From Populus alba (Eukaryota; Streptophyta; Magnoliopsida; Malpighiales; Salicaceae): a DNA stretch of 64,000 nucleotides. The notes below the pieces were generated by a model. The model saw nothing but the letters and a program-made list of their open reading frames with translations, was not told the DNA's origin and did not search any database. How positions within the stretch are numbered: position 1 is the first letter of the stretch; each line of letters begins with the position of its first letter. Shown one piece after another: positions 47,184 to 58,578 of the stretch. The translations under genes were made by a program, and so were the position numbers. The stretch covers positions 7,955,035 through 8,019,034 of the forward strand of contig NC_133288.1 of assembly GCF_005239225.2 (NCBI RefSeq). Reading direction: 5' to 3'.

Positions 47184-47899
47184 AGATGGATGGCAATGCT
47201 ATTGCTAACATACATTTAGCACTAGCTGATGAAGTCTTATCAAGTGTGGCGGAGAAGAAAACAGCTAAGGAGATATGGGAGACTCTAACCAAGCTATATG
47301 AGTCCAAGTCTTTGCATAATAAGATTTTCTTAAAGCGGAGACTTTATACCCTTCGAATGGCAGAAACCACGTCGGTGACTGACCACATCAACACAATAAG
47401 AACTCTATTTTCACAACTCACTACGTTGGGTCAACAAATAAAGGAAAATGAACGTGTAGAGCTTCTACTTCAAAGTCTTCCTGATTCGTATGATCAGCTT
47501 ATTATCAACCTGACCAATAATATCCTCTGAGACTATTTAGTCTTCGATGATGTTGCAGCTGCTATCTTGGAAGAAGAAAATAGGCGCAAAAACAAAGGAG
47601 ACAGAAACAGTTCAAACCAAGCTGAGGCATTGTTGGTGTCAAGAGGAAGATCAACAGAACGTGGCTCCAGTGGGAGTCAAAGGCAGGGGAGGTCCAAATC
47701 AAGAAGTAAGAAGACTGTGAAATGCTACAACTATGGCAGAAAAGGGCACTTCAAAAAGGATTGTTGGTTTAAAAAGGGTATAGAGAATACTACAGAGTCA
47801 TCAAAACCTCAAGGATGTGTTGCAAGCACCTCAGAAGATGGAGAGGTTTTATATAGTGAAGCAGCAAACAATCTCTACGATAGAGAAGGAGCTCACTGA
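47184..47899 (+). pseudogene. gag: Ty1/copia gag, 5' truncated, with stop and altered zinc knuckle
   Basis: The frame enters from the LTR junction (KMDGNAIANIHLALADEVLS) and gives a typical copia gag (EIWETLTKLYESKSLHNKIF; LRMAETTSVTDHINTIRTLF; LLLQSLPDSYDQLI). The N-terminal part of gag is missing. TGA at 47528-47530 interrupts the frame, which continues in phase. The zinc knuckle reads CYNYGRKGHFKKDC, where the second Cys of CxxCxxxxGHxxxxC is Tyr. A one-base shift between about 47855 and 47880 is needed to join gag to pol, which are normally one frame in this lineage. Confidence 0.8.
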
Positions 47900-50800
47900 G
47901 GTCTGGCTAATGGATTCAGGAGCAACATGGCATATGACCCCTAGACGGGATTGGTTCCATACATACGAACCTATCTCTGAAGGCAAAGTGTTCATGGGTG
48001 ATAATCATGCTTTAGAGATTGCTGGCATTGGCACCATAAAATTGAAGATGTATGATGGCTTAATTCGTACTATTTCAGGAGTGCGACATGTGAAAGACTT
48101 AAAGAAGAATCTTTTGTCCGTAGGACAATTTGATAGTCTTGGCTGTAAGATTCGAACAGACAATGGAATCATGAAAATTGTCAAAGGAGCGCTGGTGGTT
48201 TTAAAGGCAAGAAAGACAGTTGCAAACATGTTTGTATTAATGGGAGAAACACATCATGGGGCAGAAGCATCAATCGCATCAGCCAATCCTGCAGAAGAGA
48301 AGACGATGATGTGGCATCAAAAACTAGGCCACATGTCAGAGAAAGGTTTAAAGGTTCTCTCTGATCAGAAGTTACTCCCTGGGCTTACAAAGGTTACTTT
48401 ACCTTTTTGTGAGCACTGTGTTACAAGCAAACAACACAGGTTGAAGTTTGGCACGTCAACAACTAAGAGCAAATGCATCTTAGACCTGATTCACTCTGAT
48501 GTTTGGCAAGCACCGGTTGTATCCTTGGGAGGAGCAAGATACTTTGCATCATTCATAGATGACTTCTCCAGGAGATGTTGGGTGTATCCAATTAGAAGGA
48601 AGGCAGATGTGTTCGCAGTTTTTAAAACCTTCAAAGCGCGGGTAGAACTTGAATCTGAAAAGAAGATCAAGTGTTTGAGGACTGACAATGGAGGAGAATA
48701 TACCAGTGATGAATTTGATAACTTCTGTCAACATGAAGGTATCAAAAGTCAGTTCACAACGGCATACACTCCACAACAAAATGGAGTGGCAGAGCGGATG
48801 AACAGAACTCTACTGGAAAGAACAAGAGCAATGTTGAAGGCTGCAGGTCTAGAAAAGTCATTCTGGGCAGAAGCAGTCAATACTGCCTGTTATGTGATAA
48901 ATCGATCTCCGTCAACTGCAATTGAGTTGAAGACACCGATGGAGATGTGGACTGGAAAGCCAGCTGATTATTCTCGATTGCATATATTTGGAAGTCCTGT
49001 GTACGTGATGTACAATACTCAAGAAGTCAGCAAGCTGGATTCAAAATCCAGAAAATGTGTATTCTTGGGATATGCTGATGGAGTGAAGGGGTATCGCTTG
49101 TGGGATCCCACTGCCCACAAGGTAGTCATCAGCAGAGATGTGATATTTGCAGAAGATAAAATGCAAATGGAAGAAAATAATAGCATTTTAAAGGAGACTA
49201 CAGAAGTCCAGATGGAAAATATTCAGAATCGTACTTCTTCTGAAGCTGCACCAGAGCATGAAGAACAAGAACAAATAGAGTCTGAAACTCCTGAATTTCG
49301 ACGGTCAACTCGTGAAAGAAGACCACCGGCTTGGCACTCAAAATATGTTACTGAGAGCAACATTGCATACTATCTTCTAACAGAGGATGGAGAGCCATCA
49401 ACTTTCCATGAGGCTATCAAAAGCACAGATGTATCTATGTGGATGACAACAATGCAAGAGGAGATTGAAGCTCTGCACAAGAATAACACTTGGGATCTTG
49501 TTCCGCTACCACAAGGAAGAAAGGCCATTGGCAACAAATGGGTTTACAAGATAAAACGTGATGGCAATGATCAAGTGGAGCGGTATCGTGCAAGATTGGT
49601 GGTGAAAGGATATGCTCAGAAAGAAGGAATAGACTTTAATGAGATATTTTCTCCGGTGGTACGACTTACTACAATCAGAGTAGTCTTGGCGATGTGTGCT
49701 ATATTTGATCTTCACTTAGAGCAGTTAGATGTGAAAACTGCATTTCTTCATGGAGAACTTGTAGAAGAAATTTATATGCTCCAACCAGAGGGTTTTGCTG
49801 AAACAGGCAAGGAGAACTTGGTTTGCAGGTTGAACAAATCTCTATACGGTCTCAAACAGGCGCCGAGGTGTTGGTACAAGAGATTTGATTCTTTCATAAT
49901 TAGCCTTGGGTACAACAGACTCAGTTCAGACCATTGTACGTATTACAAGAGGTTTGAAGAAAATGATGTTTTCATCATTCTGTTGTTGTACGTGGATGAC
50001 ATGTTGGTAATAGGCCCCAACAAAGATCGAGTCCAAGAATTGAAGGCACAGTTGGCTAGGGAGTTTGATATGAAGGACTTGGGACCAGCAAACAAGATTC
50101 TAGGGATGCAAATTGACCGAGACAGAAGTAAGAGGAAGATTTGGCTTTCTCAGAAGAATTATTTAAAGAAGATCTTGCGACGCTTCAACATGCAAGATTG
50201 TAAGCCAATTTCCACCCCACTTCCTGTTAACTTCAAATTATCCTCAAGTATGTCTCTTAGCAATGAAGCAGAGAGGATGGAGATGTCTCGAGTACCGTAT
50301 GCATCAGCAGTGGGAAGTTTAATGTTTGCCATGATATGTACAAGACCAGACATTGCACAAGCAGTGGGAGCAGCCAGTCGATACATGGCAAATCCTGGTA
50401 GAGAGCATTGGAATACTATCAAGAGGATCTTGAGATACATCAAGGGTACCTCAGATGCCGCATTATGTTATGGAGGATCAGAATTTACTATCAGAGGTTA
50501 TGTTGACTCAGATTTTGCTGGTGACCTTGAGAAAAGAAAATCCACTACAGGCTATGTGTTCATAATTGCAGGAGGAGCTGTGAGCTGGGTCTCTAAACTT
50601 CAGACTGTTGTAGCGTTATCCACAACAGAAGTTGAGTATATGGCAGCTACACAGGCTTGTAAAGAAGCAATATGGCTAAAGAAACTTATAGAGGAGCTCG
50701 GGCACAAACAAGAGAAGATTCTTTTGTATTGTGATAGTCAGAGTGCCTTGCATATTGCAAGGAATCCAGCGTTTCATTCAAGAACAAAACATATAGATGT

Positions 50801-50954
50801 TCAGTATCACTTTGTTCGCGAAATGGTGGAAGATGGAAGTGTGGATTTTCAGAAGGTTCACACAAAGGAAAACCCAACAGATGCTTCAACCAAACCAATC
50901 AACACTGATAAGTATATATGGTGCAGATCCTCTTGTGGCCTAGCAGAAACATAA
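47817..50954 (+). CDS. pol: Ty1/copia pol polyprotein (Tork/Tnt1-like), open frame
   Basis: The 1045-residue frame (real pol part from about 47900) carries protease VWLMDSGATWHMT, the integrase zinc part (HQKLGHMSEKGL, FCEHCVTSKQHR), integrase core (DLIHSDVW; CLRTDNGGEY; TPQQNGVAERMNRTLLE), RT (LDVKTAFLHGELVEEIYM; SLYGLKQAPRCWYKR; catalytic LLLYVDDMLVI) and RNase H (YVDSDFAGDLEKRKSTTGYV; LYCDSQSALHIARNPAFHSR). No stop interrupts it, so pol itself looks recent, but gag is damaged and the 5' LTR is absent, so the copy cannot move by itself. Domain order INT-RT-RH defines copia; the motifs resemble Tnt1. Confidence 0.9.
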   Translation: MLQAPQKMERFYIVKQQTISTIEKELTEVWLMDSGATWHMTPRRDWFHTYEPISEGKVFMGDNHALEIAGIGTIKLKMYDGLIRTISGVRHVKDLKKNLLSVGQFDSLGCKIRTDNGIMKIVKGALVVLKARKTVANMFVLMGETHHGAEASIASANPAEEKTMMWHQKLGHMSEKGLKVLSDQKLLPGLTKVTLPFCEHCVTSKQHRLKFGTSTTKSKCILDLIHSDVWQAPVVSLGGARYFASFIDDFSRRCWVYPIRRKADVFAVFKTFKARVELESEKKIKCLRTDNGGEYTSDEFDNFCQHEGIKSQFTTAYTPQQNGVAERMNRTLLERTRAMLKAAGLEKSFWAEAVNTACYVINRSPSTAIELKTPMEMWTGKPADYSRLHIFGSPVYVMYNTQEVSKLDSKSRKCVFLGYADGVKGYRLWDPTAHKVVISRDVIFAEDKMQMEENNSILKETTEVQMENIQNRTSSEAAPEHEEQEQIESETPEFRRSTRERRPPAWHSKYVTESNIAYYLLTEDGEPSTFHEAIKSTDVSMWMTTMQEEIEALHKNNTWDLVPLPQGRKAIGNKWVYKIKRDGNDQVERYRARLVVKGYAQKEGIDFNEIFSPVVRLTTIRVVLAMCAIFDLHLEQLDVKTAFLHGELVEEIYMLQPEGFAETGKENLVCRLNKSLYGLKQAPRCWYKRFDSFIISLGYNRLSSDHCTYYKRFEENDVFIILLLYVDDMLVIGPNKDRVQELKAQLAREFDMKDLGPANKILGMQIDRDRSKRKIWLSQKNYLKKILRRFNMQDCKPISTPLPVNFKLSSSMSLSNEAERMEMSRVPYASAVGSLMFAMICTRPDIAQAVGAASRYMANPGREHWNTIKRILRYIKGTSDAALCYGGSEFTIRGYVDSDFAGDLEKRKSTTGYVFIIAGGAVSWVSKLQTVVALSTTEVEYMAATQACKEAIWLKKLIEELGHKQEKILLYCDSQSALHIARNPAFHSRTKHIDVQYHFVREMVEDGSVDFQKVHTKENPTDASTKPINTDKYIWCRSSCGLAET

Positions 50955-51050
50955 GCAGCATGAAGATGGCAAGTATTGAAAGGATAGAAGAATCACAAAT
51001 GATGAAGTGTGAAGACTTGATTCAATTATCAAAGTCTTCAAGTGGGAGAA

Positions 51051-51529
51051 TGTGAAGCTAGCCACCAGCCACCTAAGTCAATAATGGTGGGAGTCAACAA
51101 TGGTGGTGAAGCCATCCTTCCTTAGTCACAAATTGTAGGCACCAAACTTGTGCCACTTGCCTTGCCCCTTGTATTTGCATGGATGTTTGCCTATAAATAG
51201 GCAATGCATCCAAGCATTGTAAACACACCACAAGAGAGAAACAAGAGAGGAAGAGAAGAGTGAGAGAGGGAAAGTAATCCCACAAAATTGTGAGGTATTT
51301 GTGAGAGAGTAACTGAGGTGTTTTCTCCTAGTAATAGAGAGATTCTTAGTTGTTCTCCTATTATTTGAGAGAGGTTGTAATTCCCACATTACTAGTAAAA
51401 TCCTTCTATACTTGCCCGTGGACGTAGCCAAATTGGGTGAACCACGTAAATTCTTGTGTGTCTAATTTCTCATTTTAATTCTATTCTTTGCCTTTTATCT
51501 TGTCGGGTTTGCATGCCAGTATCCTAACA
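51051..51529 (+). mobile_element. Copia 3' LTR
   Basis: It starts TGTGAAGCTAGCC directly after a polypurine tract (aagtgggagaa, 51040-51050) and ends ATCCTAACA, 479 bp. It contains a TATA-like tataaatagg near 51192 and the text cccgtggacgtagcc ... gaaccacgtaaattcttgtg, which is shared with the LTRs at 54929 and 58579. No matching 5' LTR is in the window. Confidence 0.8.
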
Positions 51530-51728
51530 GATATAACTGCTGATGATTGATCAACCATTAATATTTTAAAAGTGGTCTTCTGAGTGAATCTTGATAATCT
51601 AAGGCTACATATATATTCTGAAAATATGTGGTTTTTTTTTTAATCTTGCTTAGCATTTCATTTCACTTATTATTTTTAATTTTGTTGAGGTTCATATTCA
51701 TATTTATGATTCCCTTGGCTTCTTGCAG
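51530..51728 (+). other. Intron-like flank right of the copia LTR
   Basis: Non-coding text leading to an acceptor-like ttgcag at 51728. It is probably intron of the receptor kinase pseudogene; whether copia inserted in that intron cannot be tested because its left junction is lost. Confidence 0.35.
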
Positions 51729-52234
51729 TGATGTTTCCTACAATAACTTTTCATTGCTGCCAAGCTGTCAATATTACCAGTAAGGATATCTATTTTCTTA
51801 AATTTGGGATACTCCTGGTTACTGCGAAACTTAATGATTTGAATCTATAAACCAGGGATATAAACACGTACAGGAGTTCATTCATCAAGAATAACTTGTA
51901 AGGCTCCTCTTATACACTCTGGATAGCGATATTTTTAGTATTTCAATCTGGTAGTTGTCATACCAAGTCCAATAATCTTGTTCCAACTAAAAAAAACCAC
52001 AACTGATACAATGTAAAACAGGTGTATATATGCTTAGCAGAAATCTAGGAGGAAATGAGGTCCCATGGATAAAATTTCAAAAATTCCCTTCTGGGATATT
52101 TTAAAGGGATTTCTTAAATGCAGAAAGGCAGGTAAATATGGTTGAAATTCAATATCAACTAAGATTTAAACTAATAAAATTTAAAGTTAATAAGAGTTTT
52201 AATATTAAATAAAAGAGAAATCATAGTTAATATA

Positions 52235-52531
52235 GGAATCTTGATGAAGAAGGATTTGTAATAGACTAGTTTATTAGAATTCTTGTTTAAATTAGTTTAT
52301 TAGAATCCTTGTTAGATTTGAATTTCCTTTGAATAGTTTCATTCCTTAATTATCTAGGACTTGAGGCCTTTAAAAGGCTTGTAATCTTAACCATTATATG
52401 CAAGTTAAGAGAAATATAGAGAATAGCTAGAAAGGTATATCTTTAGAGAAAACTCTTAATAAAATATTATTCATCTCATTCTTCTTCTTGTTCTTATATT
52501 TATTCTTATAAATTAGCTACCACACCCTAAC
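52235..52531 (+). mobile_element. Possible solo LTR in an intron of the kinase pseudogene
   Basis: The block has the look of an LTR: tttaaaaggcttgtaatctt promoter-like text, a T/C-rich stretch (cttcttcttgttcttatat) and an end accctaaca. A clear TG start and target duplication could not be found, so this is weak. Confidence 0.25.
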
Positions 52532-55460
52532 ATTCTTTTCTTTTCAAACAAATATCCCTTATAAAAATTCACCCCCTAAAGACTAAAAACATCTTTGCAA
52601 TGGTGGAACATGCGTTAACAGAATATGCTGCTAATCATGTAAACCATTTCATATTCATATCTAGTTTTCAGGGGAAAAAATACATTATATATCAAATGCT
52701 AAGCAGGATTTTAACTGAATGCCTTTGCAGTTAAATCTGCAATTTATATTTATATCTTTAAACCTATCCAGATTTTCTCTCTTAGCACAAACTTGGTATC
52801 TCTAGGATCAATATACCAGGCCATGTCCTTGTAGCTTTTAAATTAAATAGAAATCATCAATTATATACGTTGTTGGTTAATGCTGAATGAATGAATGAAG
52901 AACATAAGAATGTGACATGCTTTATTATTCATTTACCCAAGATTATAAGCACAAACACTCATGAAGAACAGCCATGCTCCGATTTCTCAATAATGCTAAT
53001 TCTTGAGGCATGGTTTCGATATTTGATTCTTATATTGCAGTTTGCAGAACCATTTGAAATTCTTACTATAATTTCCATGTCTTACAGAAGCGGACTTCTT
53101 CCATGCTCAGGCATACATGAGTGCCCCAAAAGTATGATATTCTTTTCCCTCCTTAAATGAGAAGTAACAAAGTTCTTTAAAATCAAAGCACATCTGTTTC
53201 AAATTTATCAGCATACCGAAATCAGTACTAATTTTAATGTAGATTTTTTGGCCTTGATTATACATTCTATTCTGCACACAGATCTATTAAGGATGTATTC
53301 ATTCTCAGTTTTGTTGGACAAGGATTTATCTATAACCAAAACATGGCCTTAAGCAGAGCTTGAGCACCACACGTTTTCACCATCTATGTCACTAATCGGA
53401 AAACCGAAAGGTTGACAGAAACAGCCTTCATGGACTCGAGTTGAACACTGATTGTGACAAGCCACTTGGAAAAGTATTAGCCAATGACTAATCGATTTGA
53501 AGCTGTATAGTAGAGTAAAAACTCTAGTTGTAGAGCAAAGGGATCCAAAAATCTTAACACTTACACGCCCCTACGATATGAGAAGAATATTTGCAACTGT
53601 TCTAATGGTGTCCTAATTTGACGTCTTGCAGGTTATCGTTCATTCCATGTAAACTGTGGTGGACCGGATGTAACCAGTCGGAGTATCTTGTATGAAGGTG
53701 AGGGAAACATTGAAAGTGATGCTGCTATGATTTATAACAAAGGATCAAACTGGGGATTCAGCAACACAGGAGATTTTATGGATGATAATAATGAAGGCTC
53801 CCGATATAAACTTACTTCAAACTACTCGTATTTCCCAACGGATACGGTGTATTCTACAGCACGCAGAGCTGCAATCTCTCTCACTTATTATGGATATTGT
53901 CTAGAAAATGGGAGTACACTGTTAAACTCGACTTTGCTGAGATACAATTCACAGGTGACGAATTGTTCAAAAGAGTTGGAAAACGCTTTTTTGACATTTA
54001 TATTAGGTAATTGAGATTAAATTATCCAAAAAGATTTTTTTTTTCTTTTCAAAAAGATCCTTTTAACTTGGGATTTGTTTTCCAGGGTAAACTAGAGAGA
54101 AAAGATTTTAATATTGAGGTGGCTGCTAATGGATCCAACAAAGCTTATTCTATAGAATTCAGTGCCATTGTGACAGACAATACCTTGGAGATCCGTTTAT
54201 ACTGGAATGTAAAAGGGACTACTTGCATTCCAGAAAGAGGAAATTACGGTCCTCTTATTTCTGCAATAACTGTATGCTCAGACATGTTTTATATATATAT
54301 TCCCAGCATTTCATTTGAAAGTCACTGACTTTGCGATTTCATTATATACAATGATCTTTATCAATTAAGTTAAAATGAAAACCGAGTAATGATATTAGAG
54401 TTTTATTCAACAAGTAATTACGAATTTAAATCTCACCACCCATTAGACTTAGACTTGGTCTTTTCCCCAACCAGTTGCATAATTAACAAACAAATTCTTC
54501 CTTATGAACCTGGCTTTGATTTTCATCTTAACTGTATGTAAGCTTCTACTCGGTTCATTATACCTTCTAAGAAGCACTTTATGGTTTGTTGTTTTCAGGC
54601 CAGAGAACTTATTGTCCAGGTGAGAAGTGAACTGCTGCCCTACAATGATTTATTGTCCCATTGGCTTTCTGTGTTTGTACGTGTAACTTTGTTTAATTTC
54701 AGAACCTGGAGAAGCAAGTAAAACACCTATCGTAGTTGGAGTTGTCACTTCAGCCTTACTCCTCGTTTTCTTGGTAATGGGTGTTATTTGTTGGAAATTC
54801 TATTTTAGAGACAAGTTCATGAGAGAACGAGGTACATTGAAATCAATCATCTGCGTGCTAAAGCCTTTTCCTTAATTAGTTAATTAGCAGCTTTTACACA
54901 CGCAAACATCTAGAATATAACACATCCGTGTTGGAATATTGCCAATTATATGGTTGCCATTGTCAAAGAAGATGGCTGTCATTGTCAAAGAAGGAGCCTA
55001 CAATGGTGGCTTGTTGGTTGTAGCCACCAACTATTGACTAATGTCAAAGTTTGGTAAGTTTGGCAACCACCATTGTTGACAAAAGTGCAAGAGAAGCTAC
55101 CATGAATGCCTATAAATAGAGGCATACATTAGAGAGCAAAATGAGAGAGCAAAGTGAGAGGAAAGTAGAGCCAAAGATGTGAGAAATATAGGAGAGAGTG
55201 GGCTGCCAAGGGCAGCCAGCAGTAGCTGCCATTGCAGCACTGAGAAGAGAGAAATAGAGTGAGGTTGAGAGTTGCCAAAGACGGGATGATTCCTCCTCCT
55301 CTATTGTTGTAAATCTTGTTCTCTTCCTATATAATCAAATGGCTTCTCCCGTGGATGTAGGCAGTTTGCCGAACCACGTTAAATATTGTGTGTCAGTGTG
55401 CTTACTCCTCCCATGAGCAATTATCAGTACATCACCGGTCGCCGGATTTTGCCCTACAAT

Positions 55461-55514
55461 TGGTATCAGAGCATAGTGGGACCCACCTGTCAGCATAGTG
55501 GGACCCACCTGTCA
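55461..55514 (+). repeat. Primer site overlapping a 22-bp tandem duplication
   Basis: The unit gcatagtgggacccacctgt plus ca occurs at 55471-55492 and 55493-55514, so the last bases of the primer site belong to the first copy. GCC-rich text (gagccgagccgagccg words) follows to 55570. Confidence 0.85.
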
Positions 55515-55570
55515 CGTCATTAGCCATGAGCCGAGCCGAACTGGAGCCGAGCCGAGCCGCGAGCCGAGGG

Positions 55571-57020
55571 ATAGGATTCTGTGCAGCAGAGTCTACGTGC
55601 AACCGGATCTGAGATTGAATCTGAGCCGTTGATTAGGCCAGAATTGTTTTGATCAAATCTTAGCCGTCTGAAGTGTGATTTGGACGATTCAAGACATGTT
55701 TCCAGCTAATTTGATCATTCCAGATGCAATGGTACGGTCCGATCATTGAGATTCGAGACCAAAAATGGCAGTGGTGAATTATTAAAGAGAGATTGCCCAA
55801 TCAGGAGGCATCTGAGGGTCTGGATTGAGGTCGATGGAGATGAAGAAGAAGAAGGTGCACATGTTTGCCCAATTACATGTGCTGAACCGTTAAATGGGAA
55901 AATTTATTGCCTTGATGGAAGGCAAAATTGGGACACTCAGGACACCCGAGATGTGGATGATTTAAGGTGTAGAGTGGAAATTGATGAAGACCAATCTTAA
56001 CAAATCTAAGCACTGGTAGTCTCACCAGATGTTGAGAAATCAGGTATAAAACTAGGATATCCCAGATCACTTGTAAAGGAAAGCTGCAACAAAGCTAGCA
56101 AATGGTTGTATATACAAAAAGGCAGTACGGTGGATAGATACGTTTTAAGAAGTTTTGTATAGGAGATTGGGTTTTAAGCGGGACCAGTGTGACCCCTCCA
56201 AATCTTTCCTGGGAACTTGCTTAGTTGAAGGATCATCCACACAGTACTATTTTTGTATATGTAACAGTTTGTAATGAAACTGTTGAAGACTAGCAAGATG
56301 ACAGCTTAAAGGAACAGTTGGGTTCCATATGTTCAAGAATATGATGGAGTGGTGATTTCTCCAAAGAAGTTAGATTTGGTGACTGTGATTTCTCGAAGGG
56401 AGAATTGATGAAGACCCTGATAATGGAAGAGAAATACAGCAAGAGGATAAAGATTGGCACCCTATTTTGACTTGGATAAATGTTGCGACAGGATGAGCTA
56501 CTGTCAAACATAAAAGCAAAGAATTGGGAGAAATCTGGAGAACCGAAATTGCACGAGAGCACGCGGAGATTGTGCAGGAGTACCCGTAGGATCCAACGAG
56601 GTATTGTAATGAGACAATAGGTGCAAGGACAAGAAGAGTTCCCAGATGAAGCTCAGAGCAGAGACTGTGTGAAAAAGTTGTACAACAAGAAGTCTCTTGT
56701 GCTCTTGATAAAGGCAACAAGTGAGGACCTTTCCAATGCATGCAAGGATGGAAAGATGAGTTGTTGCAGAAGCACCGAATTAAGGGGGTGCGACCGCCTA
56801 TGATGAAAGGCGAAGACACCAAAGAGAGTTGGTGTGGGTGGAGCTATCAAGCGGAAAGGGATAGAAGCTCCAAACATAGAAAATGAGATGGAAAACTGCG
56901 AAGAGTGCACCGCAACTTTCTCTTTCTATGTGATCAGTGGTAGTGATCTCTCCCAAGTCCACATGGTGGTAGAGAATCTTGGAGCCACTAGAGACATCCG
57001 CTATGAAGGAGGATGAGACA
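55571..57020 (+). other. LARD interior, no recognised coding function
   Basis: Short frames such as 55746-56000 contain no gag, protease or polymerase motif. They are interrupted and I do not propose a protein. Confidence 0.5.
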
Positions 57021-57740
57021 GTCTCATGACGACAGGCGGAGACACCTCAGACAGAAGGTGTGAGGACCATGATATGGGTCCATGTTCAGACCGTCTCATG
57101 ACGACAGGAGGAGACACCTCAAACAATAGGTGTGAGGACCATGGTATGAGTCCAAGATCAAGCCGTCTCATGACGATAGGCGAAGATACCTCAAACAGAA
57201 GGTGTGAGGACCATGATATGGGTCCATGTTCAGACCATCTCATGACGACAGGAGGAGACACCTCAGACGAAAGGTGTGAGGACCATGGTATGAGTCCAAG
57301 ATCAAGCCGTCTCATGACGATAGGCGAAGACACCTCAGACAGAAGGTGTGAGGACCATGACATGAGTCCGTGTTCAGACCGTCTCATGAAGACAGGCGGA
57401 GACACCTCAAATAGAAGGTGTGGGGACCATGATATGAGTCCATGTTTAGGCCGTCTCATGATGACAGGTGGAGATACCTCAGTAGAAGGTGTGAGGACCA
57501 TGGTATGAGTCCATGTTTAGACCATCTCATGATGACAGGCGAAGACACCTCAGACAGTAGATGTGAGGACCATGATATGAGTCCATGTTTAGACCATCTC
57601 ATGACGACAGTCGGAGACACCTCAGACGAAAGGTGTGAGGACCATGGTATGAGTCTAGATTCAGACCGCCGCATGACGACGAGCGGAGACACCTCAGGAG
57701 AAGGTGTGAGGGCTATGATAAGAGCCCTAGTTCAGAACGC
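57021..57740 (+). repeat. 72-bp minisatellite, ten units, inside the LARD
   Basis: Units beginning gtctcatgacgacaggcgga start at 57021, 57093, 57165, 57237, 57309, 57381, 57453, about 57523, 57595 and 57667. The period is 72 bp except one 70-bp unit. Early units alternate between a catgatatgggtccatgttc and a catggtatgagtccaagatc form, giving a 144-bp higher-order step. Because 72 is a multiple of three, both strands stay open and read as 24-residue repeats (core GDTSDRRCEDHDMGPCSDRL). Confidence 0.9.
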
Positions 57741-58578
57741 CCTAGAGCCAATGTGATGGCTAGATATGAGTTGATAAGTGTATAGCCAATGAAGTGGCTA
57801 TGATGAGTATGAAGACAAATGCAGGATTGACTTTCATGGATATTGCCCCCATGCTAAAGATCAATGAGCTAGAAGATATTTGGCTTGGACAATAAGTGGA
57901 TGACTTGTGGAGCATTAAGACGCGACTGCTATGAAGGAGCAGAGGGCATGTGCAGGTTTCGAGAACAAGTTGACTCTTGTCAAGGTGGTGAGCTCGGTAA
58001 TGACATTGTAATACTCAGAGTATGGAGATAGATATGGATCAACCTTTAATGGGTTGCCCCCATGGTTAAAGGTGGAGAGCTACCTGGACTCTTATGACTA
58101 AAAGCGAGAGACTCACGGAGAAGTAAGGCGTGGTTCCTAGGGTGGAACAGAGGGCAGACGCAACTCCTGGATGAGTAGACTCTTGGAAGAGTGGTGGGCT
58201 TGTGATCATATTGAGATACTCAGATAATGACTGTCGCACTTGGAATATCCGTTTGAGGGGGTGTTGTAAGCCTTGGTGTGAGGCTTGATAAATCATTCCG
58301 GACCGAGCATGGTTGATACGCTCGAAGGGGAATGTTATGTCCCAGAGATAAGCGTTAACACTCTTCAGATGAGATGTGACAAACCATCTGGTTGAAGTGA
58401 TCCTTTAGAGTAAGCAAAGGGGTGCTTGGTTGACTCTGGTGATTGAAAGGTTTGGCAAGTACCTGTAAACTTGGCCAAAGATGCTCTCAGAATGGTAAGC
58501 TTGGAAGAGCTGCAGGATGCAAGCATGTGCTGAAGAAGCAAGAGGACAATTACCCATATAAATGGCAAAGGGGGTGAT
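57741..58578 (+). other. LARD interior, 3' part
   Basis: Non-coding text leading to the polypurine tract before the right LTR. No motif recognised. Confidence 0.5.

Noticed and set aside
47817..47899. Copia pol start at the first ATG of the open frame (47817)
   Set aside because: This part overlaps gag in another frame; real pol sequence begins near KELTEVWLMDSGATWHM after a one-base shift.
57001..57756. Open frames on both strands over the LARD minisatellite
   Set aside because: A 72-bp period keeps frames open mechanically. No start context, domain or host homologue is visible, so I list it as a repeat.
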